Source of the DNA: Antrihabitans stalactiti
GTDB taxonomy: Bacteria > Actinomycetota > Actinomycetes > Mycobacteriales > Mycobacteriaceae
Direction: 5' to 3'
DNA: 64,000 nucleotides
NCBI RefSeq assembly: GCF_012932915.1
Contig: NZ_VCQU01000007.1
Span: 62,001 to 126,000, forward strand
The notes below the pieces were generated by a model that was not told the origin of the DNA, searched no databases, and saw only the letters and a list, made by a program, of their open reading frames with translations. The translations under genes were made by a program, and so were the position numbers. This document shows, piece by piece, positions 8,231 through 16,118 of the stretch (the stretch's first letter is position 1; each line of letters begins with the position of its first letter).

Positions 8231-8811
8231 GGCGGCTCGATCTGGTCGTCGGTTCCAACGGTGCAGGTAAGACTACCTTCGTCACGCGAAGGCTGCAGCC
8301 GCTTCTGATCGAGAGCGTGTTCGTCAACGCGGACGTGATCGCGGCGGAAGAGTGGCCTGACGCTGCTGCGGAACACTCCTACGAGGCTGCCCGAATTGCC
8401 GCGCGAATGCGGACGACGCTCATCACCTTGGGTGAGTCGTTCATTGCCGAGACTGTGTTCTCCCACAAATCGAAACTCGATTTGATCGAAGAGGCGCTTC
8501 GGCACGACTACACCGTGATCCTGCACGTGATGCTGGTGCCGGAGGAGCTGACGGTCGAGCGTGTGCGGCAACGCGTACTAGAAGGCGGGCACCTCGTCCC
8601 GGAAGACAAGATCAGGGAGCGCTATCACCGCTTGTGGGATCTCGTCGCGATCGCGATCACGCGATGCGACTCGGCAACGGTGTACGACAACAGCGCCGCC
8701 GACATCACCCGCATCGTCGCCCGATTCAGCGAAGGCGAGGCGGTCGGCACGGTCGCGTGGCCGAGGTGGACCCCGGCGCCCCTCCGTGATCGCTGGCCAT
8801 CGACCAGCTAG
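8227..8811 (+). CDS. Zeta-toxin-like P-loop kinase
   Basis: 194-residue AAA/zeta-toxin-family protein. Walker A is GSNGAGKTT (residues about 9-17); the segment VFVNADVIAAEEWP supplies the Asp expected as catalytic base; EGGHLVPEDKIRERYHR matches the conserved Arg-containing region of zeta/PezT-like kinases. Zeta toxins phosphorylate UDP-N-acetylglucosamine and block wall synthesis; whether this protein does the same is inference. It starts with GTG inside the antitoxin stop. The 3' end overlaps the convergent luciferase-like gene by CTAG. Confidence 0.75.
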   Translation: MRRLDLVVGSNGAGKTTFVTRRLQPLLIESVFVNADVIAAEEWPDAAAEHSYEAARIAARMRTTLITLGESFIAETVFSHKSKLDLIEEALRHDYTVILHVMLVPEELTVERVRQRVLEGGHLVPEDKIRERYHRLWDLVAIAITRCDSATVYDNSAADITRIVARFSEGEAVGTVAWPRWTPAPLRDRWPSTS

Positions 8812-9710
8812 CCACGTCGCTCGAGGTTTGGTCTGATCAACTCGTCCGCCACCCAGCGCGCAACGTCGTTCGGATACGGCGACGGCAGGTTCAGCACAAC
8901 ATGGGTGAAGCCGACGTCGATCAACTCCCGAACGATGACCCGGGCGAGAGCCGGGTCGTCATAGGAAATCGCGACCTGCACCGAGCGCGTGATGCTGCGA
9001 GGGTCCCGCCCACTAGCTGCGCAGTACCCGTCGAGAACGCGGCTGCGCTCCAAAAGCTTTGCCGCGGTGTTCAGCGGCGGGCCGATCGCATTCCACACGT
9101 CGGCGTGCTCGGCAACGATCCGCAAGGTAGACGACCCAGTTCCCGCGATCAGAATCGGCACACGCGACTGGACCGGTGTCGGATTGCACCGCGCACCGAC
9201 CAGGCGGTAGCGCTCCCCTGCAAAATCGAACTCCTCCCCACTCCACAGGCGACGAATGATCGTGCAGGCTTCCGAAAGGCTGGCGACCGCGGCACCCCAC
9301 TCCCCGACCGGAATGCCGAACGCCTCGTATTCGGGTGCCACCATGGTCGCGAATCTGGGGTCCGATGTCGGTAGACCCCCGACGCCGATCCCGAAGTCGA
9401 GGCGACCGTTGGAGATACCGTCGATGTTTGCCGCGATCTTGGCGAGGACCGCGGGGTGCCGGATCCGATTGTTGTTCGCAAGCACACCGATTCGCAGCCG
9501 CTGCGTCCGCGCGGCCAGTGCGGAAAGCAGTGTCCACGCTTCGTAAATCGGTTCCGACCCCGCACCGACGCGCGGGAGCAGATGGTCGTACAGCCAGGCG
9601 TGCTCGATCTCGGGAATCGCGTCTGCATCGAGCCACACCCGCAGAATGTCGTGGTAGCTGACATTCGCGGGTGTGGTTTTGATCCCGAAGCTCAACGCTG
9701 ACTCGCTCAT
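8808..9710 (-). CDS. LLM-class (luciferase-like) flavin/F420-dependent oxidoreductase
   Basis: 300-residue luciferase-like monooxygenase fold protein. Typical segments are HAWLYDHLLPR near the start, RLRIGVLANNNRIRHPAVLAK, then DFGIGVGGLPTSDPRF and PILIAGTGSSTLRIVAEHADVWNA, which line the flavin or F420 pocket. Last gene of a four-gene operon; its ATG overlaps the SDR-SRPBCC stop (ATGA). The substrate is unknown. Confident of the family, not of F420 against FMN. Confidence 0.85.
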   Translation of the reverse strand: MSESALSFGIKTTPANVSYHDILRVWLDADAIPEIEHAWLYDHLLPRVGAGSEPIYEAWTLLSALAARTQRLRIGVLANNNRIRHPAVLAKIAANIDGISNGRLDFGIGVGGLPTSDPRFATMVAPEYEAFGIPVGEWGAAVASLSEACTIIRRLWSGEEFDFAGERYRLVGARCNPTPVQSRVPILIAGTGSSTLRIVAEHADVWNAIGPPLNTAAKLLERSRVLDGYCAASGRDPRSITRSVQVAISYDDPALARVIVRELIDVGFTHVVLNLPSPYPNDVARWVADELIRPNLERRG

Positions 9711-11317
9711 GCCCTCGAGGTTAGGGCTCCAACAGCAATCAGGTCTCGGAGATTGCCGGTGACCAGGCCACCCCACGCGTCGGAGCAGGCGTCGAAGCAC
9801 TCGTAGTCCGGCACCAATCCGACGTGGGTGAAACGAAGTTCGGTTCGATCGCCCTGGTCGACGATGTCGAACTCGATGGACGTGCCTGCCCATTCGTTGG
9901 CGACACCGACAAAGGTCGGACCGCCTTCGAGCACCTGCCAGACGACCCTGCGACCTGGAACAGATTCCGTCACCTTCTGCTTCGAGACGTGGAGATCTTC
10001 GTAGCGGTAGGTGAACTCGTCACCGACGTCGGTGGTGCTGCCGTCGATTTCGCCCGTCCACCAGCCGCGAACATTGTTGACTGCGGCGAAGACCTCGTCC
10101 GGAGTCTGTTGCACCGTAAAGGTTTTGGTATAGCTGCGATCAGAAGCCAGTGCGCGCTCGCCGTCGGTGATGGCCTCCCCGACGTTCGGCTTGCCTTTGC
10201 CTGTCTCGATCAGGTCCCACAGACTGCCTTTGATGTAGGTGCCCCAGCCGTCGGAGCAGACGTCGTAGCACTCGTATTCCGGCACCAAGCCGTGGTGCGT
10301 GAAATTCAGTTCGGTCTTGTCGCCCTTCTCGGCGATCTCGAAGGTGATGGTGGTGCCCTTCCATTCGGTCTTGTCGTCGATGAAATCGAAGTAGTTGTCC
10401 AACACCGTCCAGACGACGCGCTCGTTGGGCACGAGCTCGGTGATCTGCACTGTGCAACGATGGACGTCTCGGAAGTGGTAGTCGAACACTGCATTCAGTT
10501 TGTCCGTATCGCCGACGATGTCTTCCGACCACCAGCCGCGAACATTGGTGATGGCCGCGAATACCTCTGCCGGCGACTGGTCGACGGTAAAAGTGGCGGT
10601 GTAATTGCGGTCGACGACATATTCGGCGTTTTGCCGTTCCAGAGCCTTCGCTGGACCGTCCCGCCATGCTTGCGCGATTGTTTCCGACAATGGATCGGGA
10701 AAGATTTCTTCCTCGCCACTGTCGACGCCGTCGAAAATTGCGCGCGCAGCGGATTCGGGTGAGGCCTTCGGAATGTCGAGACCGGCGTTCATATCGGTGT
10801 CGACCGGCCCGGTGATGACCGCATGAACGCTGACTCCCCTGCCAGCGAGGAGGGCGCGCATGGACTGCGACATGGAGAGCGCGGCCGACTTCGAGATCGA
10901 ATACGCCGGGATGATCGGCAGCGGTGCGATCGCGGCGAGCGACAACGCATTGACGATCGCCCCGCGCGAACGTGTCAGCAGCGGCAGGAACGCGTGCGTA
11001 ACATCAAGCGGTCCAAACAGATTAACCGCCAGACTCTGTTCTATCGCCGAGCGGTCGGTCAAATCGTCGTAGAGCGCAATTCCCGCGTTGTTGACCAAAA
11101 CGTCGAGGGATTCGACCTGCTCGACCGCGGCAGCGATCTGCGCAGGGTCGGTGATGTCGAGAGTCAGCGGCGTCACTCGCGGATCGTCGTGAACCGACGG
11201 ACCGCGCGTCCCGGCGTAGACGCGGGAGGCACCGCGTCGCAACGCTTCCTCGACCAATGCTTTTCCGATTCCGCGATTCGCTCCGGTGATCAGAACGGTC
11301 TTGTTTGCGATTGTCAT
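9707..11317 (-). CDS. SDR oxidoreductase fused to two SRPBCC/AHSA1 domains
   Basis: 536-residue three-domain protein. Residues 1-235: short-chain dehydrogenase with TGANRGIG (11-18), NNAG, and YSISK catalytic Tyr/Lys. Residues about 240-385 and 395-530: two SRPBCC (AHSA1-like) domains that are clearly duplicates, sharing RGWW near their starts and LVPEYECYDVCSDGWG / LVPDYECFDACSDAWG near their ends. ATG 11317 has AAGGAG 5 nt upstream; an in-frame GTG at 11323 overlaps that site and is rejected. The SRPBCC cavities could bind the SDR substrate or product. Operon partners are a single SRPBCC protein, ArsR and LLM oxidoreductase. Confidence 0.85.
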   Translation of the reverse strand: MTIANKTVLITGANRGIGKALVEEALRRGASRVYAGTRGPSVHDDPRVTPLTLDITDPAQIAAAVEQVESLDVLVNNAGIALYDDLTDRSAIEQSLAVNLFGPLDVTHAFLPLLTRSRGAIVNALSLAAIAPLPIIPAYSISKSAALSMSQSMRALLAGRGVSVHAVITGPVDTDMNAGLDIPKASPESAARAIFDGVDSGEEEIFPDPLSETIAQAWRDGPAKALERQNAEYVVDRNYTATFTVDQSPAEVFAAITNVRGWWSEDIVGDTDKLNAVFDYHFRDVHRCTVQITELVPNERVVWTVLDNYFDFIDDKTEWKGTTITFEIAEKGDKTELNFTHHGLVPEYECYDVCSDGWGTYIKGSLWDLIETGKGKPNVGEAITDGERALASDRSYTKTFTVQQTPDEVFAAVNNVRGWWTGEIDGSTTDVGDEFTYRYEDLHVSKQKVTESVPGRRVVWQVLEGGPTFVGVANEWAGTSIEFDIVDQGDRTELRFTHVGLVPDYECFDACSDAWGGLVTGNLRDLIAVGALTSRA

Positions 11318-11397
11318 TTCCACTCCTTGGTTGTTGAATTGCCGGCCGAAAAAGGGCGCACGAAATACACCCCCACTACTCGGTTGGTTTAGTCGGT

Positions 11398-11736
11398 TTA
11401 CTTTTCTTTACTGCGCTGAACAGCCTCGGCGATCAGCTTGATTCGGCGTAACCGGGCATCCCAAGTCGCGCCGACCGAAGAAAGCTGCGCGACCGCGCGA
11501 GCCAGTTGCTCGTCGTCCACCTGGTACCTCATTTCCCGTCCAGCGGGCGTGACGTGGACCAAGCCGACACGGTCCAGCACTCCCAGATGCTTCGCCACGG
11601 CTTGCCTCGTCACGGGCAGTTGGTCGCTCAGCGACGTCGCCGTTCCGCCGCCTGATGCGAGGAGCAGGTCGACCATGCGCCGCCGCATCGGGTCGCCGAT
11701 TGCCGACCAGAGGTCGTCGTCGATTCCGGAGGTCAT
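11398..11736 (-). CDS. ArsR-family transcriptional regulator
   Basis: 112-residue winged-helix repressor: WSAIGDPMRRRMVDLLL, then recognition helix region PVTRQAVAKHLGVLDRVGLV and wing GREMRYQV. No metal-binding Cys motif is visible, so it belongs to the group paired with SRPBCC proteins rather than metal sensors. ATG overlaps the SRPBCC stop (ATGA). Likely autoregulates the operon through the dyads at 12196 and 12241. Confidence 0.85.
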   Translation of the reverse strand: MTSGIDDDLWSAIGDPMRRRMVDLLLASGGGTATSLSDQLPVTRQAVAKHLGVLDRVGLVHVTPAGREMRYQVDDEQLARAVAQLSSVGATWDARLRRIKLIAEAVQRSKEK

Positions 11737-12179
11737 CGCAGCGACCCGACTCGCGCGGCGTACGCGCCGAGGATGGGGATGAAGCGGTTCCAACCCTCGA
11801 CGTGTTCGGCGTACTGCTGCTCGAGAACGGCGACCTCCCAGCCCATTTCGCGAAACCCGGTCTCGCTCATGCGAAGCAGCGTGCCCTCGCCTTGCGCGAT
11901 GAGTTCGAACGTCACGAGCAGCGAGTTCTCTAGTGTCGCGCCGTCGGGGTAGCACCAGCGAAAGGAGAACGACCGCGGGCGGTCGACGTCGACGATCGTG
12001 ATCGGTGAGACATGATCCCGGTCGCCCCAGACGAGTTCCCCGGCGGCGCCTGGCGCCGACTCGAAGTCGGCCTCGTCTGACCACCACTCGCGGATGTGCT
12101 CGGGCTGACTGACTACCTCGAAAACCACGTCGGGCGACGCGTCGATGTAGATGTCGCGCTCGATGCTTCCGTATTCCAT
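11733..12179 (-). CDS. SRPBCC (AHSA1-like) domain protein
   Basis: 148-residue START/Bet-v1-like cavity protein: IERDIYIDASPDVVFEVV and EHIREWWSDEADFE are hallmarks. First gene of the operon SRPBCC - ArsR - SDR-SRPBCC2 - LLM. ATG 12179 (MEYGSIE) is chosen because AGGAAG lies 10 nt upstream; the longer frame begins inside the operator region. The function is probably binding of a small hydrophobic ligand; no catalytic residue is evident. Confidence 0.8.
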   Translation of the reverse strand: MEYGSIERDIYIDASPDVVFEVVSQPEHIREWWSDEADFESAPGAAGELVWGDRDHVSPITIVDVDRPRSFSFRWCYPDGATLENSLLVTFELIAQGEGTLLRMSETGFREMGWEVAVLEQQYAEHVEGWNRFIPILGAYAARVGSLR

Positions 12180-12195
12180 GATGTTCTCGCTTCCT

Positions 12196-12210
12196 GCAAC
12201 GTTTGGTTGC
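12196..12210. promoter_or_regulatory. Operator-like dyad 1, GCAAC-N5-GTTGC
   Basis: GCAACGTTTGGTTGC, 17 bp upstream of the SRPBCC start. Same arms as the site at 12241, likely ArsR binding. Confidence 0.55.
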
Positions 12211-12240
12211 ACATCACCGTAACTCATCGATTTCGTTCGC

Positions 12241-12255
12241 GCAACCATCGGTTGC
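12241..12255. promoter_or_regulatory. Operator-like dyad 2, GCAAC-N5-GTTGC
   Basis: GCAACCATCGGTTGC, a perfect dyad (6-bp arms) lying exactly 45 bp from dyad 1, so both face the same side of the helix within about four turns. Confidence 0.6.
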
Positions 12256-12372
12256 AGTTAGGATTGCATCTGGTCGCGCCGCCCGCGGAAGCGCAGTATT
12301 CCGGCGATTCTGCATTCGGCCTACCCTGAGAACCGAGAGTTCACCCAAATCGCCCCTGACTGACGAAGCCGC

Positions 12373-13116
12373 ATGAAACCGAAGCCCTTCCTGCTGCTGT
12401 CGATCCGCGCCGAAGACGATGCCGCCGACGACGAATACTCCTCGGTCGTGCGCTTTTCCGGCCTCGAAGAGGCGGAGCTTCGGCGAGTCAACCTCACCCA
12501 CCATCCGTTACCTGCCATCGACTTCGACGACTGGTCGGGGATCATCCTGGGTGGCGGACCGTTCAATGCCAGCGACCCGAGCGAGGAGAAGTCGGACACT
12601 CAGGTCCGCGTCGAGTCGGAACTGTTGCCGTTGCTCGACCGGATCGTCGACCAGGACTTTCCCTTCCTCGGATGTTGCTACGGCGTCGGCACACTCGGCA
12701 GCGTCGTCGGCGCGACGGTGGACCGAACCTACGGCGAGCCGGTCGGTGCCGTGACCATCACCCTCACCGACGCCGGTCGCAACGATCCGCTGTTCGTCGA
12801 CGTCCCCGATGTCTTCGACGCCTTCGGCGGCCACAAGGAAGCAGTGAGGCGGTTGCCGTCGAATGCTGTCGCGCTCGCGTCGTCGCCCGCGTGCCCGGTG
12901 CAGGCATTTCGGGTCGGGCAGAACGCGTATGCGACGCAGTTCCACCCCGAACTCGACGTAGACGGTCTGTGCACTCGGATCGACGCGTACCGCAACCACG
13001 GTTACTTCGACCCCAACGCTGCCGACTCGCTGAAATCGGCTGCCAGGGAACGTGATGTGACCCATCCACAAGAAATCCTGCGGAGGTTCGTAGAGCGCTA
13101 CGCAGTGCCTGCGTGA
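12373..13116 (+). CDS. Class I glutamine amidotransferase
   Basis: 247-residue stand-alone class I glutamine amidotransferase (GATase-1). Nucleophile Cys in LGCCYGVGTLG, oxyanion-side GGGPFNASD, and the His-Glu pair in TQFHPELD. It resembles the GuaA-like amidotransferases annotated as 'glutamine amidotransferase' rather than a biosynthetic subunit; the amide acceptor is unknown. Single gene; a 13-nt gap separates it from the convergent small membrane protein. Confidence 0.85.
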   Translation: MKPKPFLLLSIRAEDDAADDEYSSVVRFSGLEEAELRRVNLTHHPLPAIDFDDWSGIILGGGPFNASDPSEEKSDTQVRVESELLPLLDRIVDQDFPFLGCCYGVGTLGSVVGATVDRTYGEPVGAVTITLTDAGRNDPLFVDVPDVFDAFGGHKEAVRRLPSNAVALASSPACPVQAFRVGQNAYATQFHPELDVDGLCTRIDAYRNHGYFDPNAADSLKSAARERDVTHPQEILRRFVERYAVPA

Positions 13117-13129
13117 GGGACCGAATTGA

Positions 13130-13333
13130 TCACGGAGAATGGTTGGGGCGCCCGCCTTGCCAGCCGTACGCGGCGACAGCAAGACCCGCGAGGGCAATCA
13201 CCGGACCGAGAATCGACCACGTCGTGGTGTTGCTCATCGGACTGCCAGACACCACCCCGAAGCCTTGCAATGCGAACAACGTACCGAACAGCGCCACGAC
13301 AATGCCCAGTACGACGAGAATCGGTTTCCGCAT
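13130..13333 (-). CDS. Small two-helix membrane protein
   Basis: 67-residue protein with two hydrophobic segments (about residues 5-25 and 40-60) joined by a short loop SGSPMSNTTTW. No known domain. I recall similar tiny proteins in mycobacteria and rhodococci but cannot name a function. It lies 10 nt after the end of the DUF3558 lipoprotein gene on the same strand and may be cotranscribed with it. Confidence 0.65.
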   Translation of the reverse strand: MRKPILVVLGIVVALFGTLFALQGFGVVSGSPMSNTTTWSILGPVIALAGLAVAAYGWQGGRPNHSP

Positions 13334-13343
13334 ACTGGCGACC

Positions 13344-13952
13344 TTAGCTCGCCAACTTCGTGATCACTTCCTGCGCGGCGGCGGTCCAGCGTTCGTCGGT
13401 CGGGGGGCTGGGCAAGTTGCTGCCCACCAGGAAAATGGTGGTGACGAATTTATCTGTCGCCAACCAACTTTGCGGGTAGTCGGCCTTGTCTTCGATCAGC
13501 AGGGTCCGTGCGACGCCGGGCACCTTTCGTGCTCCTGGTCGGGTGATGCTCGCGATAACGTCGTCGGTGACTGGGCCGTCCTTCGGGCGCAATACCTTGA
13601 TCGACGCGGTGAACGACAAGATGCCGCCGGCGGTGAGGTAGTAGGTGCAGCTTTGCCCCCACGTCCCGTCGCTGCGCTTCGTTCTCGTCGCTTGGCCGTC
13701 GTCCAGACTTACCCCTGTCAGCGTGCTGATCTGCGCACCGGTGAGGACGCACTCGTCGTCGACGGCGTGTTCCTCGAGCGCGACCGTGGGCTTGGTTTTC
13801 GATGTCGGCGCGGAAGCCGTTGTCGTGGAAGTCCTTTCGGATACAGCCACTGGATTCCCATCCACCGTGAGCGCACACCCACCCGCCACAGCCAGCGCCG
13901 ACACCACGAACCCCGCGACAGTTGTCCTACCGATAGCTGAATAAACCCCCAT
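13344..13952 (-). CDS. DUF3558-like lipoprotein
   Basis: 202-residue secreted lipoprotein. Signal peptide with lipobox AGGC at about residues 23-26, then a Thr/Ser/Pro-rich linker, then a domain with DECVLTGAQISTLTG and QSCTYYLTAG; the two Cys probably pair. This pattern is that of DUF3558 lipoproteins of Mycobacteriales and Streptomyces, function unknown. ATG 13952 is supported by a -10 box 7 nt upstream; the longer frame runs into the divergent gene. Confidence 0.7.
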   Translation of the reverse strand: MGVYSAIGRTTVAGFVVSALAVAGGCALTVDGNPVAVSERTSTTTASAPTSKTKPTVALEEHAVDDECVLTGAQISTLTGVSLDDGQATRTKRSDGTWGQSCTYYLTAGGILSFTASIKVLRPKDGPVTDDVIASITRPGARKVPGVARTLLIEDKADYPQSWLATDKFVTTIFLVGSNLPSPPTDERWTAAAQEVITKLAS

Positions 13953-13959
13953 GGCCTCG

Positions 13960-13965
13960 ACGCTA
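13960..13965 (-). promoter_or_regulatory. -10 box of a leaderless promoter (DUF3558 lipoprotein)
   Basis: Minus strand TAGCGT, 7 nt, then ATG at 13952. Confidence 0.6.
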
Positions 13966-14052
13966 CTGGGTTGACGACCGTAAACAAACCGTAAGGGACG
14001 TAGACCACGCTGACAGCACAACACCGAGAGAACGCGAGAAGGGATCGATTCG

Positions 14053-14607
14053 ATGCGCACATTCAAGCTTCAAGTCCAGACCACGGTCGACGGCTACATG
14101 GCCGGACCGAACGGTGAAATGGACTGGCTGACGTTCGATTGGTCCGACGACTTCAAGGCTTACGTCGACGCGCTGACCAAGCCGGTCGACACCATCGTCT
14201 TAGGTCGGAAGCTCGCCGAAGGCTTCATCCCGGCCTGGGCAGCGGGCCCTCCCGGCGAGGACCAGGAATCCATCGACAAGATGAACAACACGCCGAAAGT
14301 CGTGATCTCCGAAAGCGTTACCGAGTCACCGTGGGACGGTGTCACCATCGCGAGCGACCTCGTCGCCACGGTGAACGAACTCAAGGCGCAGGACGGTGGC
14401 GACATCATCGCTTACGGCGGTGGGACATTCGTCTCGAATCTGATCGCCGAGGGACTGCTCGACGAACTCCACCTGTTCGTCAACCCCACGTCGATCGGCG
14501 GTGGCATGCCGGTCTTTCCTGCCAGCGCCTACCATCGCCTCCGCCTTGTCGCCGCCACGCCGTTCGAATGCGGTGTCACAGCGCTGCACTACGCACCGAC
14601 GCGCTAG
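14053..14607 (+). CDS. Dihydrofolate reductase / RibD C-terminal family protein
   Basis: 184-residue RibD_C/DHFR-fold protein: FKLQVQTTVDGYMAG at the start, TIVLGRKLAEGF in the middle and GGDIIAYGGGTFVSNLIAEGLLDELHLFVNP near the end, the NADPH-binding core of the family. Natural substrate unknown. AAGGGA 8 nt before ATG 14053 is a good ribosome site. Abuts the convergent FMN reductase gene with no gap. Confidence 0.85.
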   Translation: MRTFKLQVQTTVDGYMAGPNGEMDWLTFDWSDDFKAYVDALTKPVDTIVLGRKLAEGFIPAWAAGPPGEDQESIDKMNNTPKVVISESVTESPWDGVTIASDLVATVNELKAQDGGDIIAYGGGTFVSNLIAEGLLDELHLFVNPTSIGGGMPVFPASAYHRLRLVAATPFECGVTALHYAPTR

Positions 14608-15189
14608 TTACTCCGCCGCGCTCGTTCTGGGCAGAACGGTCAGTACTCGACAGGTGTGGTCGCGGAATTCCTGCATGAAGTCGGTGAGGAATTTCTCGGT
14701 CTCGGGATTGGTGATGTCGCCGTCGTCGGTGATCAAGCCCGGCTTCAGTTGAATGTAGGCCTCGGGAGTCGTCATCTGCCTCGCGTTGCAGAAGCTCAGC
14801 ACACCACGCAGACTCTGCTGCGCGAGCGCAGTCCCGATCGCTCCCGGCGATGCGCCGATGACGGCCGCGGGCATGTGGTCGAACGAATTCTTGCCCCATG
14901 GTCGCGATGCCCAGTCGATCGCATTCTTCAGTGCGCCAGGGATCGACCGGTTGTACTCAGGCGTGATGAACAGGACCGCGTGCACCCCGGCGAGAGCTTC
15001 CTTCAACGCGACACCGGTCGGCGGATAGTCCTCGTCGAAGTCGGGGTTGTAGAGCGGGAGGTCCTTGATGGGGATCTCAGTGAACTCGAGTTCAGCCGGG
15101 GCCACTTTGATCAACGCTTTGGACAGCTTTCGATTGATCGATCCAGATGCGAGGCTTCCGATGAAGTAGCCGACTTTGTACGTGGTCAT
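14608..15189 (-). CDS. NADPH-dependent FMN reductase (chromate reductase-like)
   Basis: 193-residue flavodoxin-fold reductase. GSLASGSINRKLSKAL binds the FMN phosphate and TPEYNRSIPGALKNAIDWASRP is the family signature. Such enzymes reduce quinones, azo dyes or metal oxyanions with NAD(P)H. Third gene of an operon with the GerW-like and patatin genes; its ATG overlaps the patatin stop (ATGA). Confidence 0.88.
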   Translation of the reverse strand: MTTYKVGYFIGSLASGSINRKLSKALIKVAPAELEFTEIPIKDLPLYNPDFDEDYPPTGVALKEALAGVHAVLFITPEYNRSIPGALKNAIDWASRPWGKNSFDHMPAAVIGASPGAIGTALAQQSLRGVLSFCNARQMTTPEAYIQLKPGLITDDGDITNPETEKFLTDFMQEFRDHTCRVLTVLPRTSAAE

Positions 15190-16118
15190 TTCGATCCTCC
15201 AGTGGCTGCGATTCGATCGTGTCCACGCTTCAAGGTGGATTCGAAGATGGCTCTACGATTCTTGGGGTCGAGCGAGTTGCCGCCCATCGCCGCCACATCG
15301 TACGGCGATGGAACCAGCACCCGAGCGTGTTTACCCGCTTTCCGTAGCACGCGAACCTCCGCCGCCAACTTTCTTTGCATTCCCTTTCTCATGACGAATT
15401 CGGGGACCGCCGTGGGACTGGACGGTCCACCTTCGCCCGCCATCGGCGCGAGCACAATCACCTCGTCCACGTCCAGCGACGCGACCAGATCGGCGGACGT
15501 CGACGAGTGGACGCCGCCGTCGATATAGCGGCGGTCGCCGATTCTCGTCGGTTCGCACACCCCGGGCACAGAACTGGACGCACGCACCGCATCGATGATT
15601 CCCGCTTCAGGCGCACCTGGGGCGCCGAAGCTGACGCGCTCCCCGCTGTCGTAATCGACGGCGACCGCCCAGGTCGCCGGATGCGCCACCCACTCGTCAG
15701 GCTTCCACAGCGCCGTCAGCGGCGCGACCCAGGTGTCCAGCGAACTTCGACCGGCAGGCAGCAACCCCGACAGCGCGGTCGTCGTCGCCACCCTCCCGGG
15801 CCGCAGCAATGCGCGGATCGCCATACCCGGCGCAGCCGGAAGGGGCACCCGAGAGCCTGAATTGCGTTGGCGGGCATCCGGCTTGTGCCGCAACGGATGA
15901 GTGACCGGCAGTTCGCGTCGGTACCACGCAGTGAGGTCCGCCGTGCCGATCCCGCTGGCCAGCAAGGCAACCAACAGCGACCCCTGCGATGTGCCGACGA
16001 AGACGTCCGCGTCTCGGGGGTCCCAACCCGACTCCGCTTCGAGCACGGCGAGCGTGGCGCTGGACCATGCCAAGCCGGTCGCTCCCCCAGCTCCGACGAC
16101 AAGTGCGCGTGTGGTCAC
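15186..16118 (-). CDS. Patatin-like phospholipase
   Basis: 310-residue patatin-fold lipid acyl hydrolase. Nucleophile elbow GTSQGS (GxSxG, about residue 41), the Asp of the Ser-Asp dyad in DGGVHSS (about 205), and glycine-rich VVGAGGATGLAW as oxyanion loop. Start taken at GTG 16118 with GGGAGT about 8 nt upstream; it overlaps the GerW-like stop (GTGA). No signal peptide; probably acts on membrane lipids from the cytoplasm. Confidence 0.88.
   Translation of the reverse strand: MTTRALVVGAGGATGLAWSSATLAVLEAESGWDPRDADVFVGTSQGSLLVALLASGIGTADLTAWYRRELPVTHPLRHKPDARQRNSGSRVPLPAAPGMAIRALLRPGRVATTTALSGLLPAGRSSLDTWVAPLTALWKPDEWVAHPATWAVAVDYDSGERVSFGAPGAPEAGIIDAVRASSSVPGVCEPTRIGDRRYIDGGVHSSTSADLVASLDVDEVIVLAPMAGEGGPSSPTAVPEFVMRKGMQRKLAAEVRVLRKAGKHARVLVPSPYDVAAMGGNSLDPKNRRAIFESTLKRGHDRIAATGGSK

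Noticed and set aside
12180-12248. Longer N-terminus for the SRPBCC protein (start at 12248)
   Set aside because: It would translate through the two operator dyads and adds residues absent from relatives; ATG 12179 has a ribosome site.
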